A stretch of DNA of 64,000 nt from an uncultured Pelagibacteraceae bacterium (GCA_902537665.1 CACBCE010000002.1:1-64000); one strand, 5' to 3'; counted from the stretch's first letter, positions 35,100 through 45,065 are shown. The notes: generated from the letters alone by a model not told the origin. Program-made: numbers and translations.

Positions 35100-36436
35100 T
35101 GTTTAAGAAAATCTTGATAGCTAACCGGGGAGAAATTGCGGTTAGAATAATTAGAGCTTGTAAAGAGTGGGGTATATCAACTGTTGCAGTTCATTCAGAC
35201 GTAGATAAAGAAAGTATGCATGTCAGACTGGCTGATGAAAGTGTCTGCATAGGCTCCCATCAACCTGCAAATAGTTATTTAAACATTCCTGCTTTGATGT
35301 CAGCTATAGAAATAACAAATTCAGAAGCCGTACACCCTGGTTATGGTTTCCTTTCTGAAAATGCTAATTTTGCTAAAGTGCTTGAAGAAAATAATATTAA
35401 ATTTATTGGTGCTTCATCAAAGCTCATAGAGATGATGGGAGATAAAATACAAGCAAAAAAAATTGCTAAAGAAAATGGGTTACCTGTAATTGAAGGATCT
35501 GAAGGTGGTGTAAAAAATATTGAAGAAGCTAAGGAACTTTGTAAGAAAATTGGTTTTCCTGTTTTAATTAAAGCTTCTGGTGGAGGTGGTGGAAAAGGAA
35601 TGAAAATTGTTCAAAAAGAGAGTGAATTTGAATCTTTATTTTTGACTGCAAAATCTGAAGCACAAAAATATTTTGGTAATGATGAAGTTTATATTGAAAA
35701 GTTTTTTCAAAATCCAAGACATATTGAAGTTCAAATTTTAGCTGGAAAAAATAAAGTAGTTCATTTACATGAGAGAGATTGTTCAGTGCAAAGAAGACAT
35801 CAAAAGTTAATAGAAGAAACACCCAGCCCTATACTTAATAATGAGATTAGAAAAGACCTTTTTGATAAGACAGTAAATATGGTATCAAAAATTGGTTATA
35901 CAGGTGCTGGAACTGTTGAATTTATATTTGAAGATGGCAAATTTTATTTTCTTGAAATGAATACAAGGGTACAGGTTGAACACCCCGTCACTGAAATGGT
36001 GACAGGTATTGATATTATTAAAGAACAAATTTGGATTGCTTTTTCAGGTAATACAGCATTGGATCAAAGTGATATTAATCCAAGAGGTCATGCTATTGAG
36101 TGTAGAATAAATGCCGAAGATGCAAGCAAAAATTTTCAACCTTCACCTGGAACAATTGGGATGTGTCATCAACCCTCTGGATTTAGAACTAGAGTTGATG
36201 GTGCAATATATCAGGGCTATAAAGTAACTCCTTATTACGACAGTATGATTTGTAAGTTAATATGTCATGGTAGAAATAGAACTGAAGCTATTCAAAGAAT
36301 GAATAGATCATTGGATGAATTTGTAATTGAAGGAATAACGACAACTATCCCATTACATAAAAAATTATTAAGCCATAAAAAATTTATTAATTCTGATTTT
36401 AATGTAAGTTGGCTAGATAAAGATAAATTAGTTTAG
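35099..36436 (+). CDS. accC: Acetyl-CoA carboxylase biotin carboxylase subunit
   Basis: This 445-residue ATP-grasp enzyme carboxylates biotin on BCCP. The N-terminus is IANRGEIAVRIIRACKE. The glycine-rich ATP loop is KASGGGGGKGMKIV (about 158), the HERDCSVQRRHQKLIEE block is near 220, and FLEMNTRVQVEHPVTE is near 284. It is in the aroQ-accB-accC operon, an arrangement common in proteobacteria. Its TAG interlocks with the stop of the convergent DUF2155 gene. Confidence 0.96.
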   Translation: MFKKILIANRGEIAVRIIRACKEWGISTVAVHSDVDKESMHVRLADESVCIGSHQPANSYLNIPALMSAIEITNSEAVHPGYGFLSENANFAKVLEENNIKFIGASSKLIEMMGDKIQAKKIAKENGLPVIEGSEGGVKNIEEAKELCKKIGFPVLIKASGGGGGKGMKIVQKESEFESLFLTAKSEAQKYFGNDEVYIEKFFQNPRHIEVQILAGKNKVVHLHERDCSVQRRHQKLIEETPSPILNNEIRKDLFDKTVNMVSKIGYTGAGTVEFIFEDGKFYFLEMNTRVQVEHPVTEMVTGIDIIKEQIWIAFSGNTALDQSDINPRGHAIECRINAEDASKNFQPSPGTIGMCHQPSGFRTRVDGAIYQGYKVTPYYDSMICKLICHGRNRTEAIQRMNRSLDEFVIEGITTTIPLHKKLLSHKKFINSDFNVSWLDKDKLV

Positions 36437-36840
36437 TAACAATTAATTAACCAAATATCATAAACAGGATGATCAAATGGAGCTATTGAAGGACTCGATG
36501 AGAACATCCAACCGTTAAAAACAAATACATTATTCCGATCTTTTTTAGTTAAATCTCTTACTTGAATGTAAGCTTTGATTTCTGGATTATCATCGAACTC
36601 TGCGTCTGTACACTTAATACTTTTGATTGATAAATCTTTATAAATGTATTCCTTATTATTAGTCAGTTTAATTAGCTCATTTTTAGAGCTTATTTTATCT
36701 AATATTTTGATATCAGTGTTATTACCTTCAAGTTTATTTTCTGATAATGTTTCAGGTATAACAAAAATATGAAATAAAAATATAAGTATAAATAAATAGT
36801 TTTTATTATTTCCAACTTTTATATTTTTTTTCAATTGCAT
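36433..36840 (-). CDS. DUF2155 domain protein
   Basis: This 135-residue protein has an N-terminal hydrophobic signal or anchor (YLFILIFLFHIFVIP) and a C-terminal DUF2155 region, where NNVFVFNGWMFSSSPSIAPFDHPVYDIWLINC is the family core. Function is unknown. In alphaproteobacteria DUF2155 genes usually lie next to the NDUFA12 gene, as here. The first ATG overlaps the NDUFA12 end by 35 bases. Confidence 0.85.
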   Translation of the reverse strand: MQLKKNIKVGNNKNYLFILIFLFHIFVIPETLSENKLEGNNTDIKILDKISSKNELIKLTNNKEYIYKDLSIKSIKCTDAEFDDNPEIKAYIQVRDLTKKDRNNVFVFNGWMFSSSPSIAPFDHPVYDIWLINCY

Positions 36841-37165
36841 CTTTTTTATTCTTATTAGGGTAATACGCTGAGTCAGTTCCAGTTAAATTAGGTTTATGAG
36901 GTTTTTGCCAATGGTGTTTTTTAAATTCATGAGTATTTTCTATTTTATTTGGCATAAAGTGTATCCATGAAAACCATTCTACAGGTATTTTTGATGCATC
37001 AATTTCGTCTGAATAAATAACCCATCTTTTACCACTTCTGTTTTGATAATATTTATTTCCAAATTTATCTTTCCCAATAAATTTTCCAAAGAAGATTGTT
37101 TTTATTTTTGTTCCTATAGTATCTTGATTCCACCATGTGAAAATTTTTTTTAAAAAAGTCAACAT
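36806..37165 (-). CDS. NDUFA12-family NADH:ubiquinone oxidoreductase accessory protein
   Basis: This protein of about 119 residues has the NDUFA12 (B17.2) core: GKFIGKDKFGNKYYQNRSGKRWVIY and DASKIPVEWFSWIHFMPN. The C-terminal WQKPHKPNLTGTDSAYYP is also typical. In alphaproteobacteria and mitochondria it is an accessory subunit of complex I. The track start (37255) adds 30 atypical residues; the Met at 37165 gives the usual N-terminus. Confidence 0.88.
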   Translation of the reverse strand: MLTFLKKIFTWWNQDTIGTKIKTIFFGKFIGKDKFGNKYYQNRSGKRWVIYSDEIDASKIPVEWFSWIHFMPNKIENTHEFKKHHWQKPHKPNLTGTDSAYYPNKNKKDAIEKKYKSWK

Positions 37166-37277
37166 TAAAATACTATTAATTTCAATTTTAAATTGTATAA
37201 AATAAATTAGACTAAAATATCTAAATGTATATAAATAATTTAGTTCAAATTTCAAATTTAAAATTAAGGATTAAAAA

Positions 37278-38102
37278 ATGGCAAAATATCTTGTTGAAAC
37301 TTATTACACGTCTACTTTCAAAGTAACTCATTATTTAGATGACATAAATGAAGCTGAACTTAAAAATTTAGAAAAAAGGGATGATGGAAAATTTGAAGTT
37401 TTAGAGGTCAAATTAGATAACAGAAAAACAAAAAGTTTAGTCTCGGGAAATGACAAGGTAAATCATAGTAAAACAGTAGACTTAGTATCAAGCCAAAATA
37501 AAGATAAATCAAAAAGTGTAGAAAAAATTATTACTCAAAGTTTCTCTAAATCTGATAGCTCTGGTAAAAGATTTGGAATGCCAGATAGAAGAAAAGGTTA
37601 TATTCAGAAAGCTACAATCGGAGATCACAAAGTTTACTTACATACTGGTGAATATGAGGATGGCAAAATTGGAGAGATCTTCATAGATACAAGTAAAGAA
37701 GGCGAACTTGTCAAAGCATTGATGAATAATTTTGCAATAGCTGTTTCTCTCGGACTTCAATACGGTGTTCCACTTGATGAATTTGTGAGTGCATTCGTAG
37801 AAACGAAATTTGAACCTTCTGGCAAAGTTGTGGGTAATGATAGGATTTTAAGTGCTTCATCAATTTTAGATTATATTTTTAGAGAGTTAGCTATCTCATA
37901 TTTAAATAGAGAAGATTTGGCACACACCCCTGCAATTGGTAATCTAGATATGTCCAATGTCGAAGATCAAAATATAGATGAACAAAATCAGTTCCTTAAA
38001 ATTGTTAAAGATATTACCAGTAAAGGTTTTGTAAGAAGTAATTATAAAAAAAATCTAGTTGATTTATCAGATGTTAAAATTAATCTTAAAGGTAAAAAGT
38101 AA
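37278..38102 (+). CDS. Stand-alone NrdJ C-terminal (TSCPD-like) domain protein, cysteine-free
   Basis: Residues 97-215 of this 274-residue protein ([73 protein letters not shown]) closely resemble the C-terminal region of alphaproteobacterial B12-dependent ribonucleotide reductase NrdJ. The catalytic barrel is absent. An unrelated N-terminal part (1-50) and Ser/Lys linker replace it. The protein has no Cys, so the zinc/TSCPD cysteines of NrdJ are missing. AAGGA precedes the ATG. Role unknown; it may bind nucleotide or act as a regulator. Confidence 0.8.
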   Translation: MAKYLVETYYTSTFKVTHYLDDINEAELKNLEKRDDGKFEVLEVKLDNRKTKSLVSGNDKVNHSKTVDLVSSQNKDKSKSVEKIITQSFSKSDSSGKRFGMPDRRKGYIQKATIGDHKVYLHTGEYEDGKIGEIFIDTSKEGELVKALMNNFAIAVSLGLQYGVPLDEFVSAFVETKFEPSGKVVGNDRILSASSILDYIFRELAISYLNREDLAHTPAIGNLDMSNVEDQNIDEQNQFLKIVKDITSKGFVRSNYKKNLVDLSDVKINLKGKK

Positions 38103-39887
38103 TTATTTTTTAATTTTTAAAGACAAATTTAATTCTTTTAATTGATTTTCACTCACGTTTGAAGGAGCATTCATCATTAAATCTTGTGCATTTTGATTCA
38201 TTGGAAACATTGTAACTTCTCGAATATTTTTTTCATTAGCAAGCAACATTATAATTCTGTCGATACCTGGAGCAATTCCACCATGAGGAGGAGCTCCATA
38301 ACTTAAAGCATTTATCATCCCACTAAATTTTTGTTCAACATCAATTTTTGAATATCCAGCAACATTAAAAAGTTTGTACATAAGTTCTGGAATATGGTTT
38401 CTAATCGCACCAGATGACAATTCAATTCCATTACAAACAATATCGTATTGATATGCAAGAATTTCTAGTGGTTTTTCAAAGTTGATCATATTTATATCAC
38501 CTTGTGGCATCGAAAATGGATTGTGGCTAAATTTAATTTTATTAGTTTGTTCATCTTTTTCAAACATTGGGTAATCTACTATCCAACAAAATGCAAAAGA
38601 ATTTAGATCAACAATATTTAAATCATTTGCAATTTTATCCCTTGCTGATGAAATAATTTTTTCAAGATCATTTCTCTTAGCGCAAGCTAAAAAAATACTA
38701 TCACCCACCTCTGCTCCAGTTTTTTTCATTATTTCATCTATAGCCTCTTTTGAAAAAAATTTTCCTACAGGACCTTTTGCTGAAATTTCGATATTTTTTT
38801 CAATTGTAAAATAGGCTAGACCGGATGCGCCCTGTTCTTTGGCCCATTTATCTATGTTATCAAAAAAACTTCTGGGCTTATCTTTTGTATTTTTTGTAAC
38901 AATACATCTTACCTCGGATCCTGATCTAACCAATTTTTTAAATATTTCAAATGAAACATCATCTCTAGAAAAAATTTCAGTTATATCATTTATAATTAAT
39001 GGATTTCTTAAATCTGGTTTGTCAGTTCCATATTTTAACATTGCTTCTTTATAAGAAATTCTTGGAAATTTATTAAATAGCAATTTCTTTTTAGAAAATT
39101 TTTTGAAAGTATTAACAAATAATTTTTCAACAACATTAAATACATCATCTTGTTCCACAAATGACATTTCTAAATCTAATTGATAAAATTCTCCTGGACT
39201 TCTATCTGCTCTTGCATCTTCATCCCTAAAGCATGGAGCAATTTGGAAATACTTGTCAAAACCTGATACCATTATTAATTGTTTAAATTGTTGAGGCGCT
39301 TGTGGCAAAGCATAAAATTTTCCGGGATTTAGTCTGCTAGGAACCAAAAAATCTCTAGCACCCTCAGGGCTTGAAGAAGTTAAAATTGGGGTTTGAAACT
39401 CTAAGAAACCTAACTTATCCATCTCATTTCTTATAAAGGAAATCACTTTGGATCTTAAAATAATATTTTCATGTATTTTCTTCCTCCTTAAATCTAAGAA
39501 ACGATATTTTAATCTAATTTCCTCAGCATAATCTTGATCACTAAATACTGGCAAAGGTAGTTCTTTACACTCACCTAATGTCTGGAAATTTTTAATTATA
39601 AGTTCAATTTCACCTGTATTGATCTCATGATTGATAGAGTCATTTGCTCTTTTTATAACTTTGCCCTCTACTTTTATGACTGTTTCAAGTTGTATTTTTT
39701 CCAACTTATCAAAATTAGAATTCTCTTTATCAATTACACATTGTGTGACACCATAGTTATCTCTCAAATCAATAAATAATAAATTTCCATGATCTCTTTT
39801 TTTATTTATCCAGCCTGAAAGAATTATATTTTGTCCATCATTTTCTTTTCTTAACTCATCACAATTATGTGTTCTATATTTGGTCAA
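38103..39887 (-). CDS. aspS: Aspartyl-tRNA synthetase
   Basis: This 594-residue bacterial-type class II synthetase has an N-terminal OB anticodon-binding domain (ILSGWINKKRDHGNLLFIDLRD), motif 2 (FRDEDARADRSPGEFYQLD, about 217-235), the bacterial insertion domain and motif 3 (GAPPHGGIAPGIDRIIMLL, about 530-548). Whether it is discriminating or also charges tRNA-Asn is not decided here. It abuts the convergent NrdJ-like gene and follows hda with no gap. Confidence 0.96.
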   Translation of the reverse strand: MTKYRTHNCDELRKENDGQNIILSGWINKKRDHGNLLFIDLRDNYGVTQCVIDKENSNFDKLEKIQLETVIKVEGKVIKRANDSINHEINTGEIELIIKNFQTLGECKELPLPVFSDQDYAEEIRLKYRFLDLRRKKIHENIILRSKVISFIRNEMDKLGFLEFQTPILTSSSPEGARDFLVPSRLNPGKFYALPQAPQQFKQLIMVSGFDKYFQIAPCFRDEDARADRSPGEFYQLDLEMSFVEQDDVFNVVEKLFVNTFKKFSKKKLLFNKFPRISYKEAMLKYGTDKPDLRNPLIINDITEIFSRDDVSFEIFKKLVRSGSEVRCIVTKNTKDKPRSFFDNIDKWAKEQGASGLAYFTIEKNIEISAKGPVGKFFSKEAIDEIMKKTGAEVGDSIFLACAKRNDLEKIISSARDKIANDLNIVDLNSFAFCWIVDYPMFEKDEQTNKIKFSHNPFSMPQGDINMINFEKPLEILAYQYDIVCNGIELSSGAIRNHIPELMYKLFNVAGYSKIDVEQKFSGMINALSYGAPPHGGIAPGIDRIIMLLANEKNIREVTMFPMNQNAQDLMMNAPSNVSENQLKELNLSLKIKK

Positions 39888-40562
39888 TTATTCTCCTAAC
39901 ACTTCTTTTATAATATTTAAATCAATTGATTTTCTCTTTTTTAAACTTAATTGATCGATCTTATATATGAATTCATGTATTTTACTATATGATCTATCTA
40001 TTCTTTTAATAATATAATTAATCAATTTTTTATCTAATAATATTTGCCTGTCAGATAAATTTTTTAGTATAATAGCGAAAACTAATTCATCATCTGGTTT
40101 CTCGATGTTTAGAAGTAGAAAATTCTTAGTTCTTGATTTCAAATCATTGAGTTTAAAATCAATATAAACAATGGGAATATATGAGGTGATAATTATATAT
40201 TTATTATCTTGGTCAATTAAATTTAGAAAACTATAGAGTAATTTCTCATCTATATCTGAAGTAAGATTTTCTAAAATAATATTCTCATGTGATTTTATTT
40301 TTTTTAGATGATTATTATTCAAAGATTTTGCTTCAATTCTTATTCCCTTATTTTTTTTTATAAAAATATTAGTTAAGTGTGTTTTTCCTGATAGTTTTTC
40401 TCCTATAATATTTATAAAATTTTTTTCCCATTTTGGCCACATATCTAAAAATTCACAAATATGTTTATTGCTATTTGAAATCACAAAATCATCATTACTT
40501 AAATTTTTATCATAATTAAATCTAATAATAGTTTGATTTGTGTCTCTCATTCTATAATCCAA
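39888..40562 (-). CDS. hda: Hda-like DnaA-paralogue (regulatory inactivation of DnaA)
   Basis: This 224-residue protein resembles the AAA+ part of DnaA without the DNA-binding domain. It has an N-terminal clamp-like NQTIIRFNYD, a modified Walker A (IIGEKLSGKTHLTNIF), a region corresponding to Walker B (KIKSHENIILENL), and a C-terminal lid (RIDRSYSKIHEFIYKIDQLSL). Hda with the sliding clamp stimulates ATP hydrolysis by DnaA. It overlaps the DUF2066 gene by 16 bases; this neighbour pair, next to purM, is common in proteobacteria. Confidence 0.82.
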   Translation of the reverse strand: MDYRMRDTNQTIIRFNYDKNLSNDDFVISNSNKHICEFLDMWPKWEKNFINIIGEKLSGKTHLTNIFIKKNKGIRIEAKSLNNNHLKKIKSHENIILENLTSDIDEKLLYSFLNLIDQDNKYIIITSYIPIVYIDFKLNDLKSRTKNFLLLNIEKPDDELVFAIILKNLSDRQILLDKKLINYIIKRIDRSYSKIHEFIYKIDQLSLKKRKSIDLNIIKEVLGE

Positions 40563-41626
40563 ATCTTTTTTTCAGTATTCAGATTGTAATTTTTATTGTC
40601 CATTATATTAATAAAGTTTTTTACCGTCCCGTTAAATAAAATTTCGTAAAATATAAATTCTTTATTAAATTTTTGGATTGAATAATCACTAACTAAGTCA
40701 ATCTCATCTAAATCACTCTCAAATTTTGATGATTTGACTAAATTATTATTTTTAATTTTAATTATAATTGATAATTTAATTGAAGTATTTATCTCATTTA
40801 TCTTTTTCCATGTATCTTCAAATAAATTTTTTAATTCATTCTTTAAAAAGACAATATCTTTTTCATTATTTAAATCTAGATCTTTAAAAGAGTTATTTTT
40901 TATAATTTCATTTTTTTTATTGTGCATTTTCGATAAAACTCTTATCTCATTATTTCTTATATATATTAATGAAATAATAAAATTATTTAAAAAGTATTTT
41001 TTGGTAATTTCGCTAAAATCATAAGTTTCTATAACTTCTAAATTTTTTTTAATTGAATTAAAATCCTCTAAATCTTCCGAGGGTAATATATAGCTAATTA
41101 ATTCATAGTTTTGAGTATTTAAGTTCCAATTTTTATAAATTGGATTTTTTGAAAAGACTCTAAGTTCATTAATATCTTCATCAATTATAATCGGAATAAA
41201 CAAAAATTGTTCTTTTTTAATTTGTGAGGGATATATGTTTCTTTTCCTCAAATAATCAAAAATTTTTCCTTTATTAAAAGAAACTCCGAGAGTTACAAAG
41301 TATACTTGATTTATAAATTTTTCTTCTTGAATAGAAAATGTCTCTATCATGCCTTTAATCTCATTTAATTTGACAGAGGCGAGTTTATTATGATCAGAAG
41401 ATTTCGTTAATAAATATGTTAATTCCATAAATGCTTTTTTAAATCCTGAGTCAATTACATTATTTTTATCAAAATTATTTTCAAACTGTTTAGAAATTTC
41501 TATATTATTGATTTCAAAAGATTTTGCTTTAAGTTCTATTGTGGAAAAGAAAAATATTATTAAAGATAGAATAGGAAAAAAAATATATAAACGGCTAAAA
41601 TAATGCATATAAAATTTAAAAGTCAT
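40547..41626 (-). CDS. DUF2066 domain exported protein
   Basis: This 359-residue protein has an N-terminal hydrophobic segment (LYIFFPILSLIIFFFSTI), probably a signal peptide, followed by the DUF2066 domain (FKKAFMELTYLL region near 62, and YFVTLGVSFNKGKIFDYLRKRN near 125-146). Function is unknown. A second Met at 41608 would leave 22 rather than 4 bases before the divergent purM start and gives a more normal signal peptide. The location beside hda and purM is a conserved proteobacterial arrangement. Confidence 0.82.
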   Translation of the reverse strand: MTFKFYMHYFSRLYIFFPILSLIIFFFSTIELKAKSFEINNIEISKQFENNFDKNNVIDSGFKKAFMELTYLLTKSSDHNKLASVKLNEIKGMIETFSIQEEKFINQVYFVTLGVSFNKGKIFDYLRKRNIYPSQIKKEQFLFIPIIIDEDINELRVFSKNPIYKNWNLNTQNYELISYILPSEDLEDFNSIKKNLEVIETYDFSEITKKYFLNNFIISLIYIRNNEIRVLSKMHNKKNEIIKNNSFKDLDLNNEKDIVFLKNELKNLFEDTWKKINEINTSIKLSIIIKIKNNNLVKSSKFESDLDEIDLVSDYSIQKFNKEFIFYEILFNGTVKNFINIMDNKNYNLNTEKKIWIIE

Positions 41627-41630
41627 ATTA

Positions 41631-42662
41631 ATGAATAAAAATCTCTTTACCTATAAAAAAAGTGGCGTCAATATTGATGCTGCAGAGAGATTTGTTAATT
41701 TCATAGCTAATATTTCATCAAAAAAAAGAGGCAATAAAAAGTTCAACAATATTGGAGGATTTGGATCAGTATCAAATTTACCCAAGAATATAAAAAATCC
41801 AAAAATAGTAGCATGCACGGATGGGGTCGGAACAAAAATTGAAATAGCTAACTCATTGAATAAATATGATACGATAGGAATAGATTTAGTAGCAATGAGC
41901 GTGAATGATCTAATAGTGCAAGGAGCAAAACCGTTATTTTTTTTAGATTATATTTCAATCAATAAAATTGATTTAAAAAAAATGAAATCCTTGATCAAAG
42001 GAATTATTAAAGGATGTAATATTTCCCAGTGTAGTTTAGTTGGTGGAGAGACTGCTGAAATGCCAGATACATATGAAAAAGGTAAATTTGATATTGCTGG
42101 TTTTGCTGTTGGAGTTGTTGATGGAAAAAAATTACTTAATAAGAAAAAAATAAAAAAAGATGATTTAATCTTAGCGGTTCCATCAAATGGTTTACATTCT
42201 AATGGTTTTTCCCTTGTAAGACACTTGCTTAAAATAAAAAAAATAGATGTAAAAAAAAATTTATTCTTAAAACAAGAACTAATAAGACCTACTAAAATCT
42301 ATGTAAAAGAAATTTTAAATCTTACAAATAAAAATTTTTTAAATGGTTGTGCTAATATTACAGGGGGTGGTTTAATGGATAATATAAAAAGAATTATACC
42401 CGACAAGCTGAGTGCTGAAATAAATTTAAATAGAATTAGACCTCTAAAAATTTTTAAATGGCTAAAACAAAACAATATTAGTGATAATGAAATGCTTAAA
42501 ACGTTTAATTGTGGAGTGGGATTTTGTTTAATAGTAAACTCAAAAAATATCAAAAAAATAAATAAATATTTTTCAAAAGAATATAGACCTTATGTTATCG
42601 GAAAAATTTGTGCGGGTAAAGAAAAGGTAAATCTCAATGGCTATATTAACTGGTATCAATAA
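41631..42662 (+). CDS. purM: Phosphoribosylformylglycinamidine cyclo-ligase
   Basis: This 343-residue AIR synthetase catalyses the fifth step of purine synthesis. The N-terminus has YKKSGVNIDAAERFV. ACTDGVGTKIEIA (about 62-74), SMSVNDL-type AMSVNDLIVQGAKPLFFLDY, SLVGGETAEMPDTYEKG (about 137) and NITGGGLMDNIKRIIP (about 242) are the expected motifs. It overlaps purN by 26 bases. The 5' end is nearly back-to-back with the divergent DUF2066 gene. Confidence 0.96.
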   Translation: MNKNLFTYKKSGVNIDAAERFVNFIANISSKKRGNKKFNNIGGFGSVSNLPKNIKNPKIVACTDGVGTKIEIANSLNKYDTIGIDLVAMSVNDLIVQGAKPLFFLDYISINKIDLKKMKSLIKGIIKGCNISQCSLVGGETAEMPDTYEKGKFDIAGFAVGVVDGKKLLNKKKIKKDDLILAVPSNGLHSNGFSLVRHLLKIKKIDVKKNLFLKQELIRPTKIYVKEILNLTNKNFLNGCANITGGGLMDNIKRIIPDKLSAEINLNRIRPLKIFKWLKQNNISDNEMLKTFNCGVGFCLIVNSKNIKKINKYFSKEYRPYVIGKICAGKEKVNLNGYINWYQ

Positions 42663-43218
42663 AGTTAAAACAGCCGTATTTATATCTGGTAACGGAAGTA
42701 ATTTAAAATCCTTAATAAAATTTTCTAGATCTAATAAATCACCTATCTCAATTAAATTAATTATATCCAGCCACTCAAAAGCAAAAGGTCTTAGTTATGG
42801 TAAAATATTTAAAATAAAAAAAAGAGTTATAAACTTCAAAAATACTAAAATTTTTGATGATAAATTGATTTCCATTTTGAGAAAAAATCAAATTGAAATG
42901 ATTTGTCTTGCTGGATTTATGAAAATTCTATCAAAAAATTTTATTCAAAAATTTAATGGTAAAATTATCAATATTCATCCCTCATTACTTCCTAAATATA
43001 AGGGATTAAATACCCATAAAAGAGCTTTAAAAAATAAGGAGAAATACTCTGGTTGCACTGTCCATTTTGTCAATTCAAAACTAGACTCTGGCAAAATAAT
43101 TCTACAAAAAAGAGTAAAAATTTCAAAAAATGAAACGGAGAAATCTCTTACAGAAAAAATTTTAATTCAAGAACACAAACTTTACCCTAAAGCAATATCT
43201 AAAATATTTAATCTTTAA
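42637..43218 (+). CDS. purN: Phosphoribosylglycinamide formyltransferase
   Basis: This 193-residue GAR transformylase transfers a formyl group from 10-formyl-THF in purine synthesis. It has the N-terminal AVFISGNGSNLKSLI, LAGFMKILSKNF, INIHPSLLPKYKGLNTHKRA (containing N-x-H of the active site, about 109) and GCTVHFVNSKLDSGKII. It follows purM with overlapping reading frames. Its 3' end overlaps the convergent ndk by 11 bases. Confidence 0.95.
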   Translation: MAILTGINKVKTAVFISGNGSNLKSLIKFSRSNKSPISIKLIISSHSKAKGLSYGKIFKIKKRVINFKNTKIFDDKLISILRKNQIEMICLAGFMKILSKNFIQKFNGKIINIHPSLLPKYKGLNTHKRALKNKEKYSGCTVHFVNSKLDSGKIILQKRVKISKNETEKSLTEKILIQEHKLYPKAISKIFNL

Positions 43219-43618
43219 AAAAAAAATCAATTTCTATTCTAGCATTTTCGATGCTATCAGATCCATGAACAGAGTTCTTATCAATAGAAATTCCATATTT
43301 TTTTCTAATAGTACCATCTTTAGCATCTTTCGGATTTGTTGCACCCATAAGTTCTCTATTTCCCAAAACCGCATGCTCTTTTTCAAGAACCATTACAACT
43401 ATTGGTCCTGAAGAGAGATAATCACATAAATCATTATAAAATGGCTTTGTTTCGTGAACTTTATAAAATTTTTCTGCTTCAGATTTTTCAATTTGAATTT
43501 TTTTTTGTTTTAAAATTAAAAATCCATTATTTTTAAACATTTCTTTTATTTCACTCTCTAGGTTTCTTTCTACAGCATCAGGTTTAATAATTGACAAAGT
43601 TTGCTCTATATTACTCAT
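43208..43618 (-). CDS. ndk: Nucleoside diphosphate kinase
   Basis: This is a roughly 136-residue NDK. It has TLSIIKPDAVERN at the start and the active-site His in NSVHGSDSIENA (about residue 116). It balances NTP pools. The track start (43630) adds four residues; the ATG at 43618 forms an ATGAGTAA overlap with the pepA stop, typical of coupled genes, and gives the canonical N-terminus. Confidence 0.95.
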   Translation of the reverse strand: MSNIEQTLSIIKPDAVERNLESEIKEMFKNNGFLILKQKKIQIEKSEAEKFYKVHETKPFYNDLCDYLSSGPIVVMVLEKEHAVLGNRELMGATNPKDAKDGTIRKKYGISIDKNSVHGSDSIENARIEIDFFFKD

Positions 43619-45065
43619 AATTATCTTCAATTAATTTGTTCAATAATCTTACACCATAACCCGTTGCTCCACCTGAATTTAAGGCTCCACCATATTTAGA
43701 AAATGCCATCCCAGCAATATCTAAATGGGCCCAAGGTGTATCATTTAAAATAAATCTCTGTAAAAATTGTGCAGCAGTTGTGGATCCAGCACCTCCAACA
43801 TAATTAATATTTTGCATGTCCGCATTTTTCGAATCTATTAATTTGTCATAATTTTTATTTAATGGCATTCGCCAAACTTTTTCCTCAACAATTTCACCAG
43901 CATTTATCAATTGTTTAGATAATTTATCATCATTAGAAAATAAACCAGCATATTCAGAGCCTAAAGAAACAATAATGGCTCCTGTCAAAGTTGCTAAGTC
44001 TACTATAAATTTTGGTTTAAATTTTTTTTCAGTATAAGTAAGTGCATCAGCAAGAACTAATCTACCTTCTGCATCGGTATTTAATATTTCTACTGTCTTA
44101 CCACTATAAGATTTCACAATATCTCCTGGTCTTTGTGCATTACCACCAGGCATATTTTCGACAAGACCAACTACACCAACAGCATTAACTTTTGCTTTTC
44201 TTAAGGCTAAATTTTTCATCAGTCCTACTACAACTGCTGAGCCAGCCATGTCATATGTCATATCTTCCATAAATTTTGCAGGTTTTAGAGAAATACCGCC
44301 TGTATCAAAACAAACTCCCTTACCGACAAAAGCAAGTGGTTTGGATTTATCTTTCATTCCCTTCCACTCTATTGTTACTAAATAAGATCCTCTAATACTT
44401 CCTTGACCAACACCAAGTAAAGTATTCATCTTAAGTTTTTTTAATTTTTTATCATCATAGATATTAATTTTTAGACCTAGCTTACTTAAAGATTTTATTC
44501 TTTTAGCATATTCATCAGGATGTAATATATTTCCTGGTTCAGATACTAGATCTCTTGTATAAAAAGTTCCATCTTCTAGTGCCTTAAATTTGATTTGATC
44601 TTTTTGATTTGGTATATTTTTACCAATTATATTTAAAAAAATATTCTTTTTACTCTTTTTTGTTTTATACTTCTTAAATTCATAAGATTTTAGTTTAATT
44701 CCATGTAAAAAATATCCAATATGTTTTATTGATTTGTTTGGTAACGTATTTGTATTTATAGTATAATAATTTTTTTTTAATTTACTAAATACGTTATAGC
44801 ATTCAGCTCCTAAATTTTCAGCATCAGAACTCTTGAAGTTATCCTTAAAAGATATTAAAAAAATTTTTTTTTTTGAGCTTATATCGAAAGTCAAAATCTT
44901 TTTTTTTTTGTCTTCTGATTTTATTAAATCACTAATATAAGAATATTCAGTATTAACTAAAACTTTTTTTAAACCTGTGATGTTGAGCTTTTCGTCGACA
45001 AACAAGATAAGATTTCCAGTAGATTGGTTAGAAACTCTGTTTTTAAAGTTGATTTCAATTTTCAT
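43611..45065 (-). CDS. pepA: Leucyl aminopeptidase (M17)
   Basis: This 484-residue M17 peptidase has a divergent N-terminal macro-like domain and a conserved C-terminal catalytic domain. Metal ligands and active site are in GKGVCFDTGGISLKPAKFM (about 242-260), DMAGSAVV and the family signature NTDAEGRLVLADAL (about 324-337). It removes N-terminal residues from peptides. PepA in some bacteria also acts as a DNA-binding protein; nothing here tests that. It is coupled to ndk. Confidence 0.95.
   Translation of the reverse strand: MKIEINFKNRVSNQSTGNLILFVDEKLNITGLKKVLVNTEYSYISDLIKSEDKKKKILTFDISSKKKIFLISFKDNFKSSDAENLGAECYNVFSKLKKNYYTINTNTLPNKSIKHIGYFLHGIKLKSYEFKKYKTKKSKKNIFLNIIGKNIPNQKDQIKFKALEDGTFYTRDLVSEPGNILHPDEYAKRIKSLSKLGLKINIYDDKKLKKLKMNTLLGVGQGSIRGSYLVTIEWKGMKDKSKPLAFVGKGVCFDTGGISLKPAKFMEDMTYDMAGSAVVVGLMKNLALRKAKVNAVGVVGLVENMPGGNAQRPGDIVKSYSGKTVEILNTDAEGRLVLADALTYTEKKFKPKFIVDLATLTGAIIVSLGSEYAGLFSNDDKLSKQLINAGEIVEEKVWRMPLNKNYDKLIDSKNADMQNINYVGGAGSTTAAQFLQRFILNDTPWAHLDIAGMAFSKYGGALNSGGATGYGVRLLNKLIEDNYE

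Noticed and set aside
37166-37255. Extended N-terminus of the NDUFA12-family gene in the ORF track
   Set aside because: The extra 30 residues are low-complexity and lie in the divergent promoter region; the internal Met matches the family start.
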